Source: Coriobacteriaceae bacterium AM48-5 (GTDB lineage: Bacteria; Actinomycetota; Coriobacteriia; Coriobacteriales; Coriobacteriaceae). From it: 64,000 bases of DNA. Below are positions 1 through 9,801 of this stretch, piece by piece. Positions within the stretch are counted from its first letter, which is position 1. Each line of letters begins with the position of its first letter. The stretch is from the NCBI GenBank assembly GCA_027669525.1, contig JAQEDJ010000004.1:23395-87394 (forward strand), read 5' to 3'. The notes beneath the pieces were generated by a model. It was not told where the DNA came from. It saw only the letters and a list, made by a program, of their open reading frames with translations, and ran no database searches. The translations under genes were made by a program, and so were the position numbers.

Positions 1-2265
1 CGAGCCAATCGGCATTGCGATGTTTAAACGCGGTGTACAGCGGATCGGCATCCTCGCCGCCACGGGCCTTCCAAGTTTCAAAGTCGGCCGCCAGCTCCTC
101 GTGGCTTTCGGGCAGCAGGTCGATATTACCTGCAAAGGCCGAAGGACCGGCGTAAGGGGAGCGGAAGAAGTCCGTCGGGTTGACAGGCAGGACCTGCCAG
201 TAGCGCATGCCCATAGCGGCCAGATGGTCGATAAAGCGACGCGTGGGTGCGCCGATCGTACCGGGCTTGCCGTCATCGGTCGGTACCGAGGTGATATGGC
301 ACACAACGCCCGCGCCGTGATCGAGCGGCTCCTGCAGGCGCTGCTCGGCATGGTGATAGATGATCGACGAGCCCAGCGGATACAAATCGAGCGTGACCGT
401 GCCATTGTGGATCTCGCACTCGTGACCGCTGATCACGTCACTCGCGCATTCGTCGAGCGCCGGAATCGTCACGCGGTGCGAATTGCGCAGACTACGGTTA
501 ATGATAACCGTCGCGGACTCGCCATCCCTGCCCGTGCGGTTGTATGCCAGCACCTCGTCGTTGAGCGCGAAGGCCTTGATCTCGCCGTCGATCATAAACG
601 GCAGTGCGCGGCGTACGGCGGAGGCGTTTTTGACAATAGCCAGCGTGTCGAAGTCGTGCAGTTGGTCCTTGGTCGGCAGGGTGCGGCGGTTGCCCGGATC
701 GGTTAGACCCTCCAGGCCGTACTCATCGCCATAGTAAATCGAGGCACGCCCGGGAACGTCATCTGCATGAGCGTTGCGAGCCAAAAACGGCTCTTGGCCA
801 GGCCCATCGAGTTCTCGTCCAGACGCCATTTGCTGCGCTCGCACTCGGGCAGCTGCGACTCATCGGGGCCGCCGCCGAGCACCGAGATAATGCGCGGACG
901 GTCGTGGCTCGAAAGCAGATTAAGTGCGCAGGACAGGGCCTCACGGGGATAGTTCTCGCGCAGGGTTTCGATATCCTCGGCTGCCTGGTAGGCGTTCTTG
1001 TAGCCCATCAAAAAGCCGATGACCATATCGCGGAAGGGGTAATCCATAGCAGAGTCCAGCTCGGAGCCTTGCAGATAGCGGCGCAGATGGCCGTAGCTGA
1101 TCTTGTTGGAGGCGTCTTCCCAGACTTCGCCGAGCAACAGTGCATCAGGCTTCTCGGCGAGCACGGCCTTTTTGATCTCGGCTAGGAAATCGTCCGAAAG
1201 CTCGTCGGCCACATCGAGGCGCCAGCCATGAGCGCCGGCACGTAGCCATTTACGGATCACGCCGTCCTTGCCCAGGAGCCGCTCGCGTACCAGCTCAGAG
1301 CTCTCATTGATGGCGGGCATATTGCCCACGCCCCACCAGCAGTCGTATGAGCCGTCCTCGTGGAAATAAAACGCATCGCGCCATGGCGAATCCTCGCTCT
1401 GCCACGCGCCCACGCCGGGGTAGTTGCCGTAGCGGTTGAAATAGATCGAGTCGTCACCCGTATGGTTAAAGACGCCGTCCAGAATGATGGAGATGCCCAG
1501 CTTCTCGGCCGCCTGGCACAGCTCGGTAAAGTCCTGCTCGGTGCCCAGGATCGGGTCGATCTTGGTGTAGTCGGCCGTGTCGTAGCGGTGGTTGCTCGCG
1601 GCTTCAAAAATGGGGTTGAGGTAGATGGCTGTAAAGCCCAGCTCGGCGATGCGAGGCAGGTCTTCCTGGATGCCCTTGAGCGACCCGCCGTAGAAGTCCC
1701 AGGTTTTGATGGAGCCGTCTTCGGCGCGCTCGTACACGGGCGGCTCGTTCCAGTCCTCGACCATGCGGCGCTGGACTCCGTTGCGTGGTTTTTCGACCTC
1801 GGCCAGCGTGCGCTCGCGCCAGTTTTCATCTCGGGCGTAGCGATCGGGGAAGATCTGGTAGACCATGCCACGCTCGTACCACTCGGGACGCACTTCGCGG
1901 TGCTTATAGACGGTAATCTGGAAGGACGGCACCTCGGCGTAGTCGTAAGTTACGCCCTCGCCACCGGTGCGACCCTGCGGTGCGCCCAAGCGGACCTCGG
2001 GCTGGCCCTCGATATTGCAGATAAAGCTGTACCAGATAAGACAGGACTCGGTACACTCAAGCTCTACGGTATAAATGCCGTCGCCCTCGTGCGTCATGGG
2101 ATACCGAGACTCACCGATCTCATCGACCCAGGTGCGCAGCGTAAGCGTTGCCTGGTTGGGGTCGGCATCCTCCAGAATCACGGAGAGCGAAAGGGTAGTT
2201 CCTGTGGTCACAGCGCCAAACGGAGTGCGAAACTGCGGCAGACGGCTGTTGTGAATCAATCTCAT
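1..2265 (-). CDS. GH13 debranching-type amylase fused to GH77 4-alpha-glucanotransferase (C-terminus beyond window)
   Basis: Acts on glycogen or maltodextrins in the cytoplasm. The GH13 part has an N-terminal beta domain and then the barrel motifs YQIFPDRY, DGVFNHT, GWRLDVADE (nucleophile Asp), LLGEVWE (acid Glu) and SSHDRPR. Near 742-744 one base is missing; after repair the protein continues PSIYYGDEYG, then an all-beta domain, then GH77 signatures (GMRYWQVLPVNPTD, SPYAGPSAFAGN) running off the left edge. The fusion resembles proteins annotated as bifunctional GlgX/4-alpha-glucanotransferase. The start at 2265 is chosen because the residues upstream look like untranslated leader. It is the last gene of the glycogen locus, with its own upstream region. 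Confidence 0.85.
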
Positions 2266-2363
2266 AATACGGTCCAGTTCAATAGAATCACGGCCTGCGG
2301 GCCATGGCTTTACGCACAAGTTGTAAGTATATCTGTTGTACACAGGCTGTATAAACAACATCC

Positions 2364-2405
2364 GTTTACCATCGGCGAACGGTTGTCCTAGAAAATCGTT
2401 TTACC
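2364..2405. promoter_or_regulatory. Pair of GTTT(T)ACC operator-like boxes upstream of the GH13-GH77 gene
   Basis: GTTTACC at 2364-2370 and GTTTTACC at 2398-2405 sit upstream of the GH13-GH77 start. The same core, as GGTAAAAC and its complement, recurs four times in the glgB/HAD intergenic region at 12295-12380. A shared repressor or activator of the glycogen genes is inferred; no regulator gene is visible in the window. Confidence 0.45.
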
Positions 2406-2418
2406 ACTACCTACAGAG

Positions 2419-2445
2419 AAGGGGCACCCAGTTGGAGCGCCCCTT
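2419..2445 (-). terminator. Hairpin after glgA
   Basis: AAGGGGC at 2419-2425 pairs with GCCCCTT at 2439-2445, just beyond the glgA stop codon. The T-run is poor, so termination is only likely. Confidence 0.45.
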
Positions 2446-2481
2446 GCTTAGGGTTTGATGAGGTTTTGAATCGTCTGCGTA

Positions 2482-4806
2482 CTAGCGGCGCTTGCGGGTG
2501 GCCGTTGCCTTGCGGACGGAGGTCTTCTTGGTCGGAGCCTTTTCCTCGGTCGCGGCGACGGGGGAGACCGGGGCCTTCTTGGCGGGCTCGGGCTTGGCCT
2601 TTACCTCGGCCTTGGGCTCCTCTTTAGCGGCAGCGGGCTTGACCTCGGCTGCCTTCGGCTCAGGCTTGGCCTTTAGTGCGGTCTTGTCCTCGACCTTAGC
2701 CTCCGCTTTGGGAGCAGCAGCCTTGGTCGTAGACTTCTTGGCCGTCGTCGTTGCGCGCTTGCGCGTGGTGGTCTTGGCGGCCGGCTTGGCCTCGACGGTT
2801 ACCTTGGCCTTGGATTCGGCGGGCGTCTCCTCGACTTTGGCGGCCGGCTTTGTGGCTGCCTTGGTTGTGGCGGCCTTCGTGGTCGTCGATTTCGTTGTTG
2901 TGGTCTTCTTGGCAGCTGTTGCCTTCTTGGCGGTCGCGGTCGTCTTCTTGGTAGCGGCCTTGGCCGGTGCCTTTGCCGCAGCCTTAGCCTCGACGGCGTC
3001 GGCCTTTACCTCGGGAGCAGCCTCGGCTTCGGCGGCCTTCTTGGCAGCTGCGGTGGTGCTCTTGCGCGAGGTCGTTGTCTTGACAGCGGTGGTCTTGGTT
3101 GCCGTCGCCTTGGCCTCTGTGGCCTTCTTAGCCGTCGTCTTACGAGTCGTGGTCTTCTTAGCTGCAGGCTTTGCAGCTGGCTTGACCTCGGACTCTGCCT
3201 CAGGAGCAGCCTCAGCCTTCACCTCAGACTCGGCCGTAACGGGCTCAGCTTCAACCGGCTTCTCTTCGGCCTTGGGCTCCTCAGCGGCCACCGGCTCAGC
3301 AACAGCCTCAGGCTCGTCGACAACAGCCACCGGGCGCTCGATCTCCGGGTGCATAAAGAAGTACAGGTCCAGATACTTATCGGCCGAGCGCGTCCAGCTA
3401 AAGTCCTGGCTCATGGCCTGCGTTACCAGCTGGTTCCAGGCGTCGCGGTTATCCCAGAACAGACGCGCCGCGCGGAACACGGCGTCGCCCATCTCGTCGC
3501 CGTTAAAGTTGGTAAACGAGAAGCCCGTGCCTTCGCCGGTAAACTCGTTATACGGAATCACAGTGTCTTTCAGGCCGCCGGTCTCGCGCACGATAGGCAG
3601 GGTGCCGTAGCGCATGGCGATGATCTGCGACAGGCCGCAGGGCTCAAACTTGGAAGGCATTAGGAACATGTCGGCGGCGGCATACATGCGCTGCGACAGC
3701 GCGGGATCGAACTCGATGCGCGCGGCCATGGTGCCGGGGTACTTGTCCTGGAAGTAGCGCAGGCCGTCCTCGTAGTCCCGGTCGCCGGTGCCCAGCACCG
3801 CCACCTGCACGCCGCCGGCCAGAATGCGGTCGAGCGCGTACATGACCAGGTCCATGCCCTTTTGGCGCGTCAGGCGCGTGACCATCACCATGAGCGGGCG
3901 GTCGTCGCGAACCTCGAGCCCCAGCTCTTCCTGCAGCTTGGCCTTGCACACGGCCTTGCCGGAGCGGTCTTCAACCGTGTAGTTGGCGGCAATGCGCTTG
4001 TCGGTCGCCGGGTCAAAGCCTGTCACATCAATGCCATTAAGGATGCCCTGCAGCGCGTACGAACGCTCGCGCAGCACGCCATCCAGGCCCTCGCCAAACT
4101 CGGGCGTCTGGATCTCGTTGGCATAGGTGGGGCTCACCGTGGTGATGGCGTCGGCATAGCGCAGGGCGCCCAGCATGTAGTTGATGCTGCAGGCGTCGCA
4201 ACGCAGCTGCGAGGCGGCCGCCGGAATGTGCGCCAAACCCAGGATGTCCTCCATCACGGTGTCGCTAAACTGGCCCTGGAACGCCACGTTGTGGATCGAG
4301 AACACGGTCTTGACGCGGTCATACAGCGGCAGGCCCTGGTAAAACTCGCGCAAGAACACGGGCGCCAGTGCCGTCTGCCAGTCATTGCAGTGCAGGATGT
4401 CACACTCAAAACCGGCCGGCAGGTGCTGCAGACTCTCGGTGATGGCCTTGGAGAAAAACGCGAAGCGCTCGCCGTCATCAAAGAAGCCGTACGGATAGTC
4501 GCGCGCAAAGTAGCGCTCGTTGTCGATGAACATATAGGTGACGCCGTCGTGCTCGAGCTTCTCGAGCCCGCAGTACTCGTTGCGCCAGCCCAGGCTCACG
4601 TAAAAGTCGGAGAAGTGCTCCATCTGCGCCTTGTACTCGTCCTTGATGGTGGCGTACTTGGGCACCATCACGATGACCTCGGCGCCGGCGCGCACAAGCG
4701 CTGCAGGCAGCGAGCCCGCCACGTCGCCCAGGCCGCCGGTCTTCACAAACGGTGCGCACTCGGCCGAGGCAAACACGATCTGCATCTTTTTGCTGGAATC
4801 AGCCAT
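2482..4806 (-). CDS. glgA: Glycogen synthase GlgA with a long Lys/Ala-rich C-terminal tail
   Basis: ADP-glucose starch/glycogen synthase (GT5), which extends alpha-1,4 glucan. The first ~480 residues are a normal GlgA: KTGGLGDVAGSLP at the N-terminus (ADP-glucose binding) and EPCGLSQIIAMRYGTLPIV near residue 370 (E-X7-E region). The remaining ~290 residues are not part of GlgA proper. They begin Glu/Val/Ala-rich and become a low-complexity run of AKKTTTRKTTAKKAT-type units ending RKATATRKRR, like histone H1-type tails. The start is ATG 4806, behind GGGAG; an in-frame ATG four codons earlier overlaps that ribosome site. The gene is intact. It stands alone between hairpins, downstream of glgCD. 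Confidence 0.93.
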   Translation of the reverse strand: MADSSKKMQIVFASAECAPFVKTGGLGDVAGSLPAALVRAGAEVIVMVPKYATIKDEYKAQMEHFSDFYVSLGWRNEYCGLEKLEHDGVTYMFIDNERYFARDYPYGFFDDGERFAFFSKAITESLQHLPAGFECDILHCNDWQTALAPVFLREFYQGLPLYDRVKTVFSIHNVAFQGQFSDTVMEDILGLAHIPAAASQLRCDACSINYMLGALRYADAITTVSPTYANEIQTPEFGEGLDGVLRERSYALQGILNGIDVTGFDPATDKRIAANYTVEDRSGKAVCKAKLQEELGLEVRDDRPLMVMVTRLTRQKGMDLVMYALDRILAGGVQVAVLGTGDRDYEDGLRYFQDKYPGTMAARIEFDPALSQRMYAAADMFLMPSKFEPCGLSQIIAMRYGTLPIVRETGGLKDTVIPYNEFTGEGTGFSFTNFNGDEMGDAVFRAARLFWDNRDAWNQLVTQAMSQDFSWTRSADKYLDLYFFMHPEIERPVAVVDEPEAVAEPVAAEEPKAEEKPVEAEPVTAESEVKAEAAPEAESEVKPAAKPAAKKTTTRKTTAKKATEAKATATKTTAVKTTTSRKSTTAAAKKAAEAEAAPEVKADAVEAKAAAKAPAKAATKKTTATAKKATAAKKTTTTKSTTTKAATTKAATKPAAKVEETPAESKAKVTVEAKPAAKTTTRKRATTTAKKSTTKAAAPKAEAKVEDKTALKAKPEPKAAEVKPAAAKEEPKAEVKAKPEPAKKAPVSPVAATEEKAPTKKTSVRKATATRKRR

Positions 4807-4830
4807 ATTGTCTCCCATGTTGCAATTCGA

Positions 4831-4864
4831 GAATAGCCGCCTGGCACAAACCGGGCGGCTATTC
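4831..4864 (-). terminator. Perfect 11-bp hairpin between glgD and glgA
   Basis: GAATAGCCGCC at 4831-4841 is exactly complementary to 4854-4864. It lies between the glgD stop and the glgA ribosome site. No T-run follows on the minus strand, so it may be a processing or attenuation hairpin rather than a full terminator. Confidence 0.45.
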
Positions 4865-4896
4865 TACATGTTACGAGCGATGTTGCGGTGCCAACG

Positions 4897-6023
4897 TTAA
4901 CGTACGATGGTGGTGTCGGAAGTTAACGGAGCCTTGCCCAGCACCAGGATGTTCTCGGGCGTGCCGCGAAGCTCGGTGTTGGTGGGAACCACGTTGTTTT
5001 TGTCCAGAATGGCATTCTCAACACGGGCGCCGCTCTTGATGATGCAGCTCTGGTTGATGATCGAGTTGGTCACCGATGCGCCTTCCTCAACCACGACGCC
5101 GCGCGACAGGATCGAATTGCGCACGGTGCCCTTGATGATGCAGCCGGCCGAGATGATCGAGTTGCAGGCGTGGCTGCCGGTCGCATAGCGCGAAGGCGGA
5201 ACGTCGTGGGCCTTGGTCAGGATCGGGCGCTCGGGGTCAAAGAGCTGGTCGGCCACAGTCTGGTCGAGCAGGTCCATGCTGCGGCGATACAGCGACTTCT
5301 CGCTAAACACGCCCACGACCTCGCCCTTGTACTCGTAGCTGCACACGTCGATGTTGCCAAAGTCGCCCTGGAGAGCCTCGAGCAGGTCCAGATAGTCGGC
5401 GGCCTGGTAATGGTCGATAATCTCGAGCAGCGTCTCGCGGTTGACGATGCAGCAGTCCATGGACGCGTTGTCGCCGTACACGACGCCGGCGCTCACGCCC
5501 GTCAGGCGGCCGTTCTCGTTAATCTCGAGCTTGGTCTCGTCATCGACGTTGCGCGTGGCCTTGCAGTACACTACGGTCATCTGGGCGCCGGAGTTCTCGT
5601 GCGCCTCGATGATGGTGTTGAGGTCCATGTTAAAGATGATGTTGGTGCCCATCATCACGACATAGGGCTTCTCCGAGCGCTGGAACAGCGTCTTGTTGGA
5701 GATGATGTCGCGCAGCAGGAAACGCATGCCGCCCTTGGTGGTGCCATACGCGTTGCCGGGCACCATGAACAGGCCGCCCTTCTTGCGGTCCAGGCCCCAG
5801 TCCTTGCCAGAACCCACGTGTCGATCAGCGAGCGGTAGTTGCCCGGCATGACGACGCCGACGGTCTTAATGCCGGCATTCATCATGTTGGACAGCGGAAA
5901 GTCGATCAGGCGGTAGCGGCCCAAAAACGGAACGGACGCGATGGGGCGGTCCTTGAGCAGGACGCTGCCGTAGGTCGAAGAGTAGTTAGCGGTGATGTAA
6001 CCGATGGCCTTGCGATTGATCAT
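4897..6023 (-). CDS. glgD: Glucose-1-phosphate adenylyltransferase regulatory-type subunit GlgD (frameshifted in sequence)
   Basis: Paralogue of GlgC that forms part of ADP-glucose pyrophosphorylase. The N-terminal part shows the nucleotidyltransferase fold (FLGRYRLIDFPLSNMMNAGI); the C-terminal part is a left-handed beta-helix (repeated SVTNSIINQSCIIKSGARV-like strands). The GlgC catalytic-site pattern GGQGSRLG is absent, as expected for GlgD. One base is missing near 5819-5821: restoring a C gives LIDHVGSGKDWGLDRK, which matches GlgC at the same place. The start at 6023 lies 4 bases after the glgC stop, with GGGGGAA as ribosome site, so the two are co-translated. Confidence 0.9.
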
Positions 6024-6027
6024 CGGA

Positions 6028-7176
6028 TCATTCCCCCTTCCCGATAACGACGTCATTTCCAACGACGGCCGTATCCTTGGTGGTATCGACAGAGCCGAGC
6101 TTCACGCCCTCTTCGACCGTGGAGTTCTCGCCCAAAATAGCGCGGCAGATGTGCGCGCCGCTCTTAACGTGCGCACCCGGCAGCAGCACGGAGTCCTCGA
6201 CCACGGCGCGCTCCTCGATGATGACATCGGTCGAAAGGATCGAGTGGCGAGCGGTGCCGTAGATCTTGCAGCCGTTGGAGACCAGACAGTCGTCCAGGCG
6301 GCCGTCCGGACCAATGTAGTGAGGCGGACGCGTGGTGATGTTGGACATGATGGGGAAGTTCTTGTCAAACAGATCGAACTCGGGGTTGTTGCCTAGCAGG
6401 TCCATCGAGGTCTCGTGGAAGCTGGCGATGGTGCCGACGTCCTTCCAAAAGCCGTGGAACTCGTAGCTGTACAGGCGCTTGTTCTCGCCGAGCAGCTTGG
6501 GGATGATGTCCTTGCCAAAGTCGTGGCTCGAGCGCTGGTCCAGAGCGTCCTCCTCGAGCGCCTCGATCAGCACGTCGGCCGAGAAGATGTAGATGCCCAT
6601 GGACGCGAGGTTCGAATCGGGCTTCTCGGGCTTCTCGGTGAACTTGGTGATGCGGCCGTCCTCGGGGTCGGTGGTCAGGATGCCAAAGCGGCTGGCCTCC
6701 TCCCACGGCACGGGCATAACGCTCACCGTGAGGTCGGCGTTGTTCTCAATGTGCGTCTTGAGCATCTTGCGGTAGTCCATGCGATACAGGTGATCGCCCG
6801 AAAGAATCAGGACGTACTTGGGGTCGTTGGCCTTGATGTAGTCGAGGTTCTGCGTAATGGCGTCGGCCGTGCCCGCATACCAGGCGCCGCCGGTCTGCGT
6901 CTCGTACGGCGGCAGGATCGACACGCCGCCGTCGCGGCTGTCCAGATCCCACGCCTCGCCGGAGCCCACGTAGGCATGCAGCAGGTAGGGACGGTACTGC
7001 GTCAGAACGCCCACCGTGTCGATGCCCGAGTTGGAGCAGTTGGACAGCGAAAAGTCGATAATGCGGAACTTGCCACCAAAGCTAACCGCCGGCTTGGCGA
7101 TCTTTTGGGTGAGTGCCCCCAATCGGCTGCCCTGTCCTCCTGCGAGGAGCATCGCGATGCATTCTTTCTTACTCAT
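6028..7176 (-). CDS. glgC: Glucose-1-phosphate adenylyltransferase GlgC
   Basis: Makes ADP-glucose from ATP and glucose-1-phosphate, the committed step of glycogen synthesis. 382 residues, the usual length. The N-terminus has [14 protein letters not shown] (nucleotide binding) and [30 protein letters not shown] and [19 protein letters not shown] (glucose-1-phosphate site) follow in the middle; a beta-helix closes the protein. Intact. It is immediately followed by glgD. Confidence 0.96.
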   Translation of the reverse strand: MSKKECIAMLLAGGQGSRLGALTQKIAKPAVSFGGKFRIIDFSLSNCSNSGIDTVGVLTQYRPYLLHAYVGSGEAWDLDSRDGGVSILPPYETQTGGAWYAGTADAITQNLDYIKANDPKYVLILSGDHLYRMDYRKMLKTHIENNADLTVSVMPVPWEEASRFGILTTDPEDGRITKFTEKPEKPDSNLASMGIYIFSADVLIEALEEDALDQRSSHDFGKDIIPKLLGENKRLYSYEFHGFWKDVGTIASFHETSMDLLGNNPEFDLFDKNFPIMSNITTRPPHYIGPDGRLDDCLVSNGCKIYGTARHSILSTDVIIEERAVVEDSVLLPGAHVKSGAHICRAILGENSTVEEGVKLGSVDTTKDTAVVGNDVVIGKGE

Positions 7177-7216
7177 CGATTTCTCCTTCTGTCATCGATG
7201 TTCCTAAACCCATTAG

Positions 7217-7247
7217 CGACGGGCGCGGCGCTCGGTCGCGCCCGTCG
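7217..7247 (-). terminator. GC-rich hairpin between glgP and glgC
   Basis: CGACGGGCGCG at 7217-7227 pairs with CGCGCCCGTCG at 7237-7247, in the short gap after the glgP stop. No T-run follows, so it may tune rather than stop read-through into glgC. Confidence 0.45.
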
Positions 7248-7281
7248 AATAATGCCGTGCTGCAAAGGGAGCTCGCGCGCT

Positions 7282-9707
7282 TTATGCGTGCCAGATCTCG
7301 TCGCGATACTCGCGAATGGTACGGTCGCTCGAGAACCAGCCGGAGGAGGCGGTGTTGAGCAGGGCCTTGCGGTTCCAGTTCTCCTGGTCGCCGTAGCTGC
7401 CCGTGAGGTTCTCCCATGCATCCACGTAGCTACGGAAGTCAGCCATGACTAGGTCGGGGTCGTTGTTGTTCATGAGCTCGTTGTAGATGCTCTCGAAGTT
7501 GCCCGAAAGACCCGCAAACGTGTTGTCCTTGAGCTCGTCCATCACGCGGCCCAGACGCTCGCGGTCGCCGTTGAGGGTATCCCACGCAAAGTAGCTGTTG
7601 GATGCCCAGAGCTTCTCGACCTCGGGGGCGGTCAGGCCAAAGATGGCCTCGTTTTCGCGGCCGGCCAGGTCGGCGATCTCGATGTTGGCGCCGTCGAGGG
7701 TACCCAGCGTAATGGCGCCGTTCATCATGAGCTTCATGTTGGACGTGCCCGAGGCCTCTTTGCCGGCCGTGGAGATCTGCTCCGAGATCTCGGCAGCGGG
7801 GTAGATGAGCTGGGCGTTGCTCACACGGAAGTTGGGGATAAAGCAGACCTTCATGACCTCGTTGACGCGGGCATCGTTGTTGATGACGTCGGCAACGGAG
7901 TTAATGAGGCGGATGGTCTCCTTGGCAAAGGTGTAGCTCGAGGCAGCCTTGCCACTAAAGATGAAGGTCGTCGGCGTCACGTGGAAGTTGGGATCGGCAA
8001 TGCGACGGTTGTAGATGTCCATCACCTTCATGATGTTCATGAGCTGGCGCTTGTAGGCATGGAAGCGCTTTACCTGGACATCGAAGACGGTGTTGGGGTC
8101 AATGACCAGACCGGTCTCGGCCTTGACGTAGGCGGCAAGGCGCTCCTTGTTAGCGCGCTTGGAGGCACCTACGGCCTTCAAGAACTCGGTGTCGTCCTTA
8201 AACTCCTTGAGTTTCTCAAGCTCAAAGGCGTCCTTGAGCCAGCCGTCGCCAATGGCCTCGGTCACAAGCTTGGCGTAGGTGGGGTTGGCCTCGGCAAAGA
8301 AGCGACGGTGCGAGATGCCGTTGGTCTTGTTGTTAAACTTCTCGGGCGTCAAGGCATAGAAGTCCTTGAGCACGATGTTCTTGATGATGTCGGAGTGGAT
8401 CTTGGCCACGCCGTTAACGCTATGGCTGCAGATCACGGACAGGTTGGCCATGCGAATCTCGCCGTCCCACAGGATGGCGGTCTGGCGCAGACGCTCCTGC
8501 CAGCCCTCCTGCGAGGTGTCGAACGACTCGTGCCAACGACGGCTGATCTCGTCGATGATCTGGTACACGCGGGGGAGGAGCTTAGAGAACGTGCCGATGG
8601 GCCACTTCTCCAAGGCCTCGGGCAGGATGGTGTGGTTGGTGTAGCTCACGACCTGCGTCACGATGTTCCAGGCGTCATCCCACTCAAGCTTCTTCTCGTC
8701 GATGAGGATACGCATGAGCTCGGGGCCGCACATGGCGGGGTGGGTATCGTTGGTGTGGATGGCCACAAACTGCGGCAGCAGCTCCCAGTTCGCGCCGTGC
8801 TCCTTCTCAAAGGTGTCGAGCAGGCTGTAGATACCGGCCGAGACAAACAGGTACTCCTGCTTCAGGCGCAGCAGACGGCCGTGCTCGCCGGCGTCGTTGG
8901 GGTAGAGGATGGCGCTGATGGCCTCGGCCTCAGCGCGCTCGGCATCGGCCAGAGCATAGTCGCCGCGGTTGAAGGCTCCAGATCAAAGTGCTCCTCGACC
9001 GGCTCGGCGGCCCAGACGCGCAGCTTGTTGACGGTCTCGCCGGCATAGCCCACGACGGGGATGTCATAAGGGACAGCCAGGATGTCCTGCGTGTCCACCG
9101 TGCGGTAGAACGTGCGGCCGTTCTCCTCAAAGCCCTCAACATGGCCACCAAACTTGATGGTCACGGCCTTGTCCTGACGACGGACCTCCCAGGGATAGCC
9201 GTGGGTGAGCCACTCGTCGGTGGCCTCGACCTGGCTGCCGTTGACAATCTCCTGCTTAAACAGGCCGTAGCGGTAGCGCATGCCGTTGCCGTAGCCGGCA
9301 ATGCCCTCGGCTGCCATGGAATCCAGGAAGCACGCGGCCAGACGACCCAGGCCACCGTTGCCCAGGGCCGGATCGGGCTCCTGGTTCTCGATGACGGACA
9401 GGTCAAAGCCCATGTCGTCGAGCGCCTCGGCGACCATGTCGCGCACGCCAAAGTTGAGCAGGTAGTTGTCGAGCAGGCGGCCGATCAAAAACTCGATCGA
9501 GAAGTAGTACACGCGCTTTTTGCCCTCGGCGGTGACGCGGGCGTCACTCTTGGTGGCAACGGTGCGCGCCTTCTCGGCCACGAGCTTGGCCAGGGCGTTA
9601 AAGCGGTCGAGGTCGCTGGCGGCCTCGACGCTCTTACCGCTGATGCTCATGACGGCATCGCGATAGAGCTCGGTAAACTCCTGCTTGTTGTCGAAGATCT
9701 TATTCAT
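7282..9707 (-). CDS. glgP: Glycogen phosphorylase GlgP (frameshifted in sequence)
   Basis: PLP-dependent GT35 enzyme releasing glucose-1-phosphate from glycogen; about 808 residues after repair, the normal size. N-terminal features include YFSIEFLIGRLL and EPDPALGNGGLGRLAACFLDS; the C-terminal half has AIHTNDTHPAM, the KRFHAYKRQL region and GKEASGTSNMKLMMNGAITLG-type PLP pocket residues (shown here in part). One base is missing near 8974-8977; restoring a G joins HFDLE to AFNRGDYA. The start ATG 9707 is preceded by GGAAAGGAACGT. It lies downstream of glgB with a 94-base gap. Confidence 0.93.
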
Positions 9708-9801
9708 ACGTTCCTTTCCCCCGGGGATGTTTCTCCCGGAACGGTTATGACTTGTATCCTACGCCTCGTCGGGGCGGGTAATTACAGCTGTAACGGTTTT
9801 G

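Noticed and set aside
2492-3610. Long plus-strand ORF rich in Ala/Val/Leu opposite the glgA tail
   Set aside because: It is the complement of the Lys/Ala codon repeats; it has no ribosome site or family match, and GlgA on the other strand is clearly coding.
3862-4836. Further long plus-strand ORFs across the glycogen locus (also 1360-2391, 6415-7452, 7981-9048, 10441-11481)
   Set aside because: All are antisense shadows of GC-rich conserved genes with no recognisable domains.
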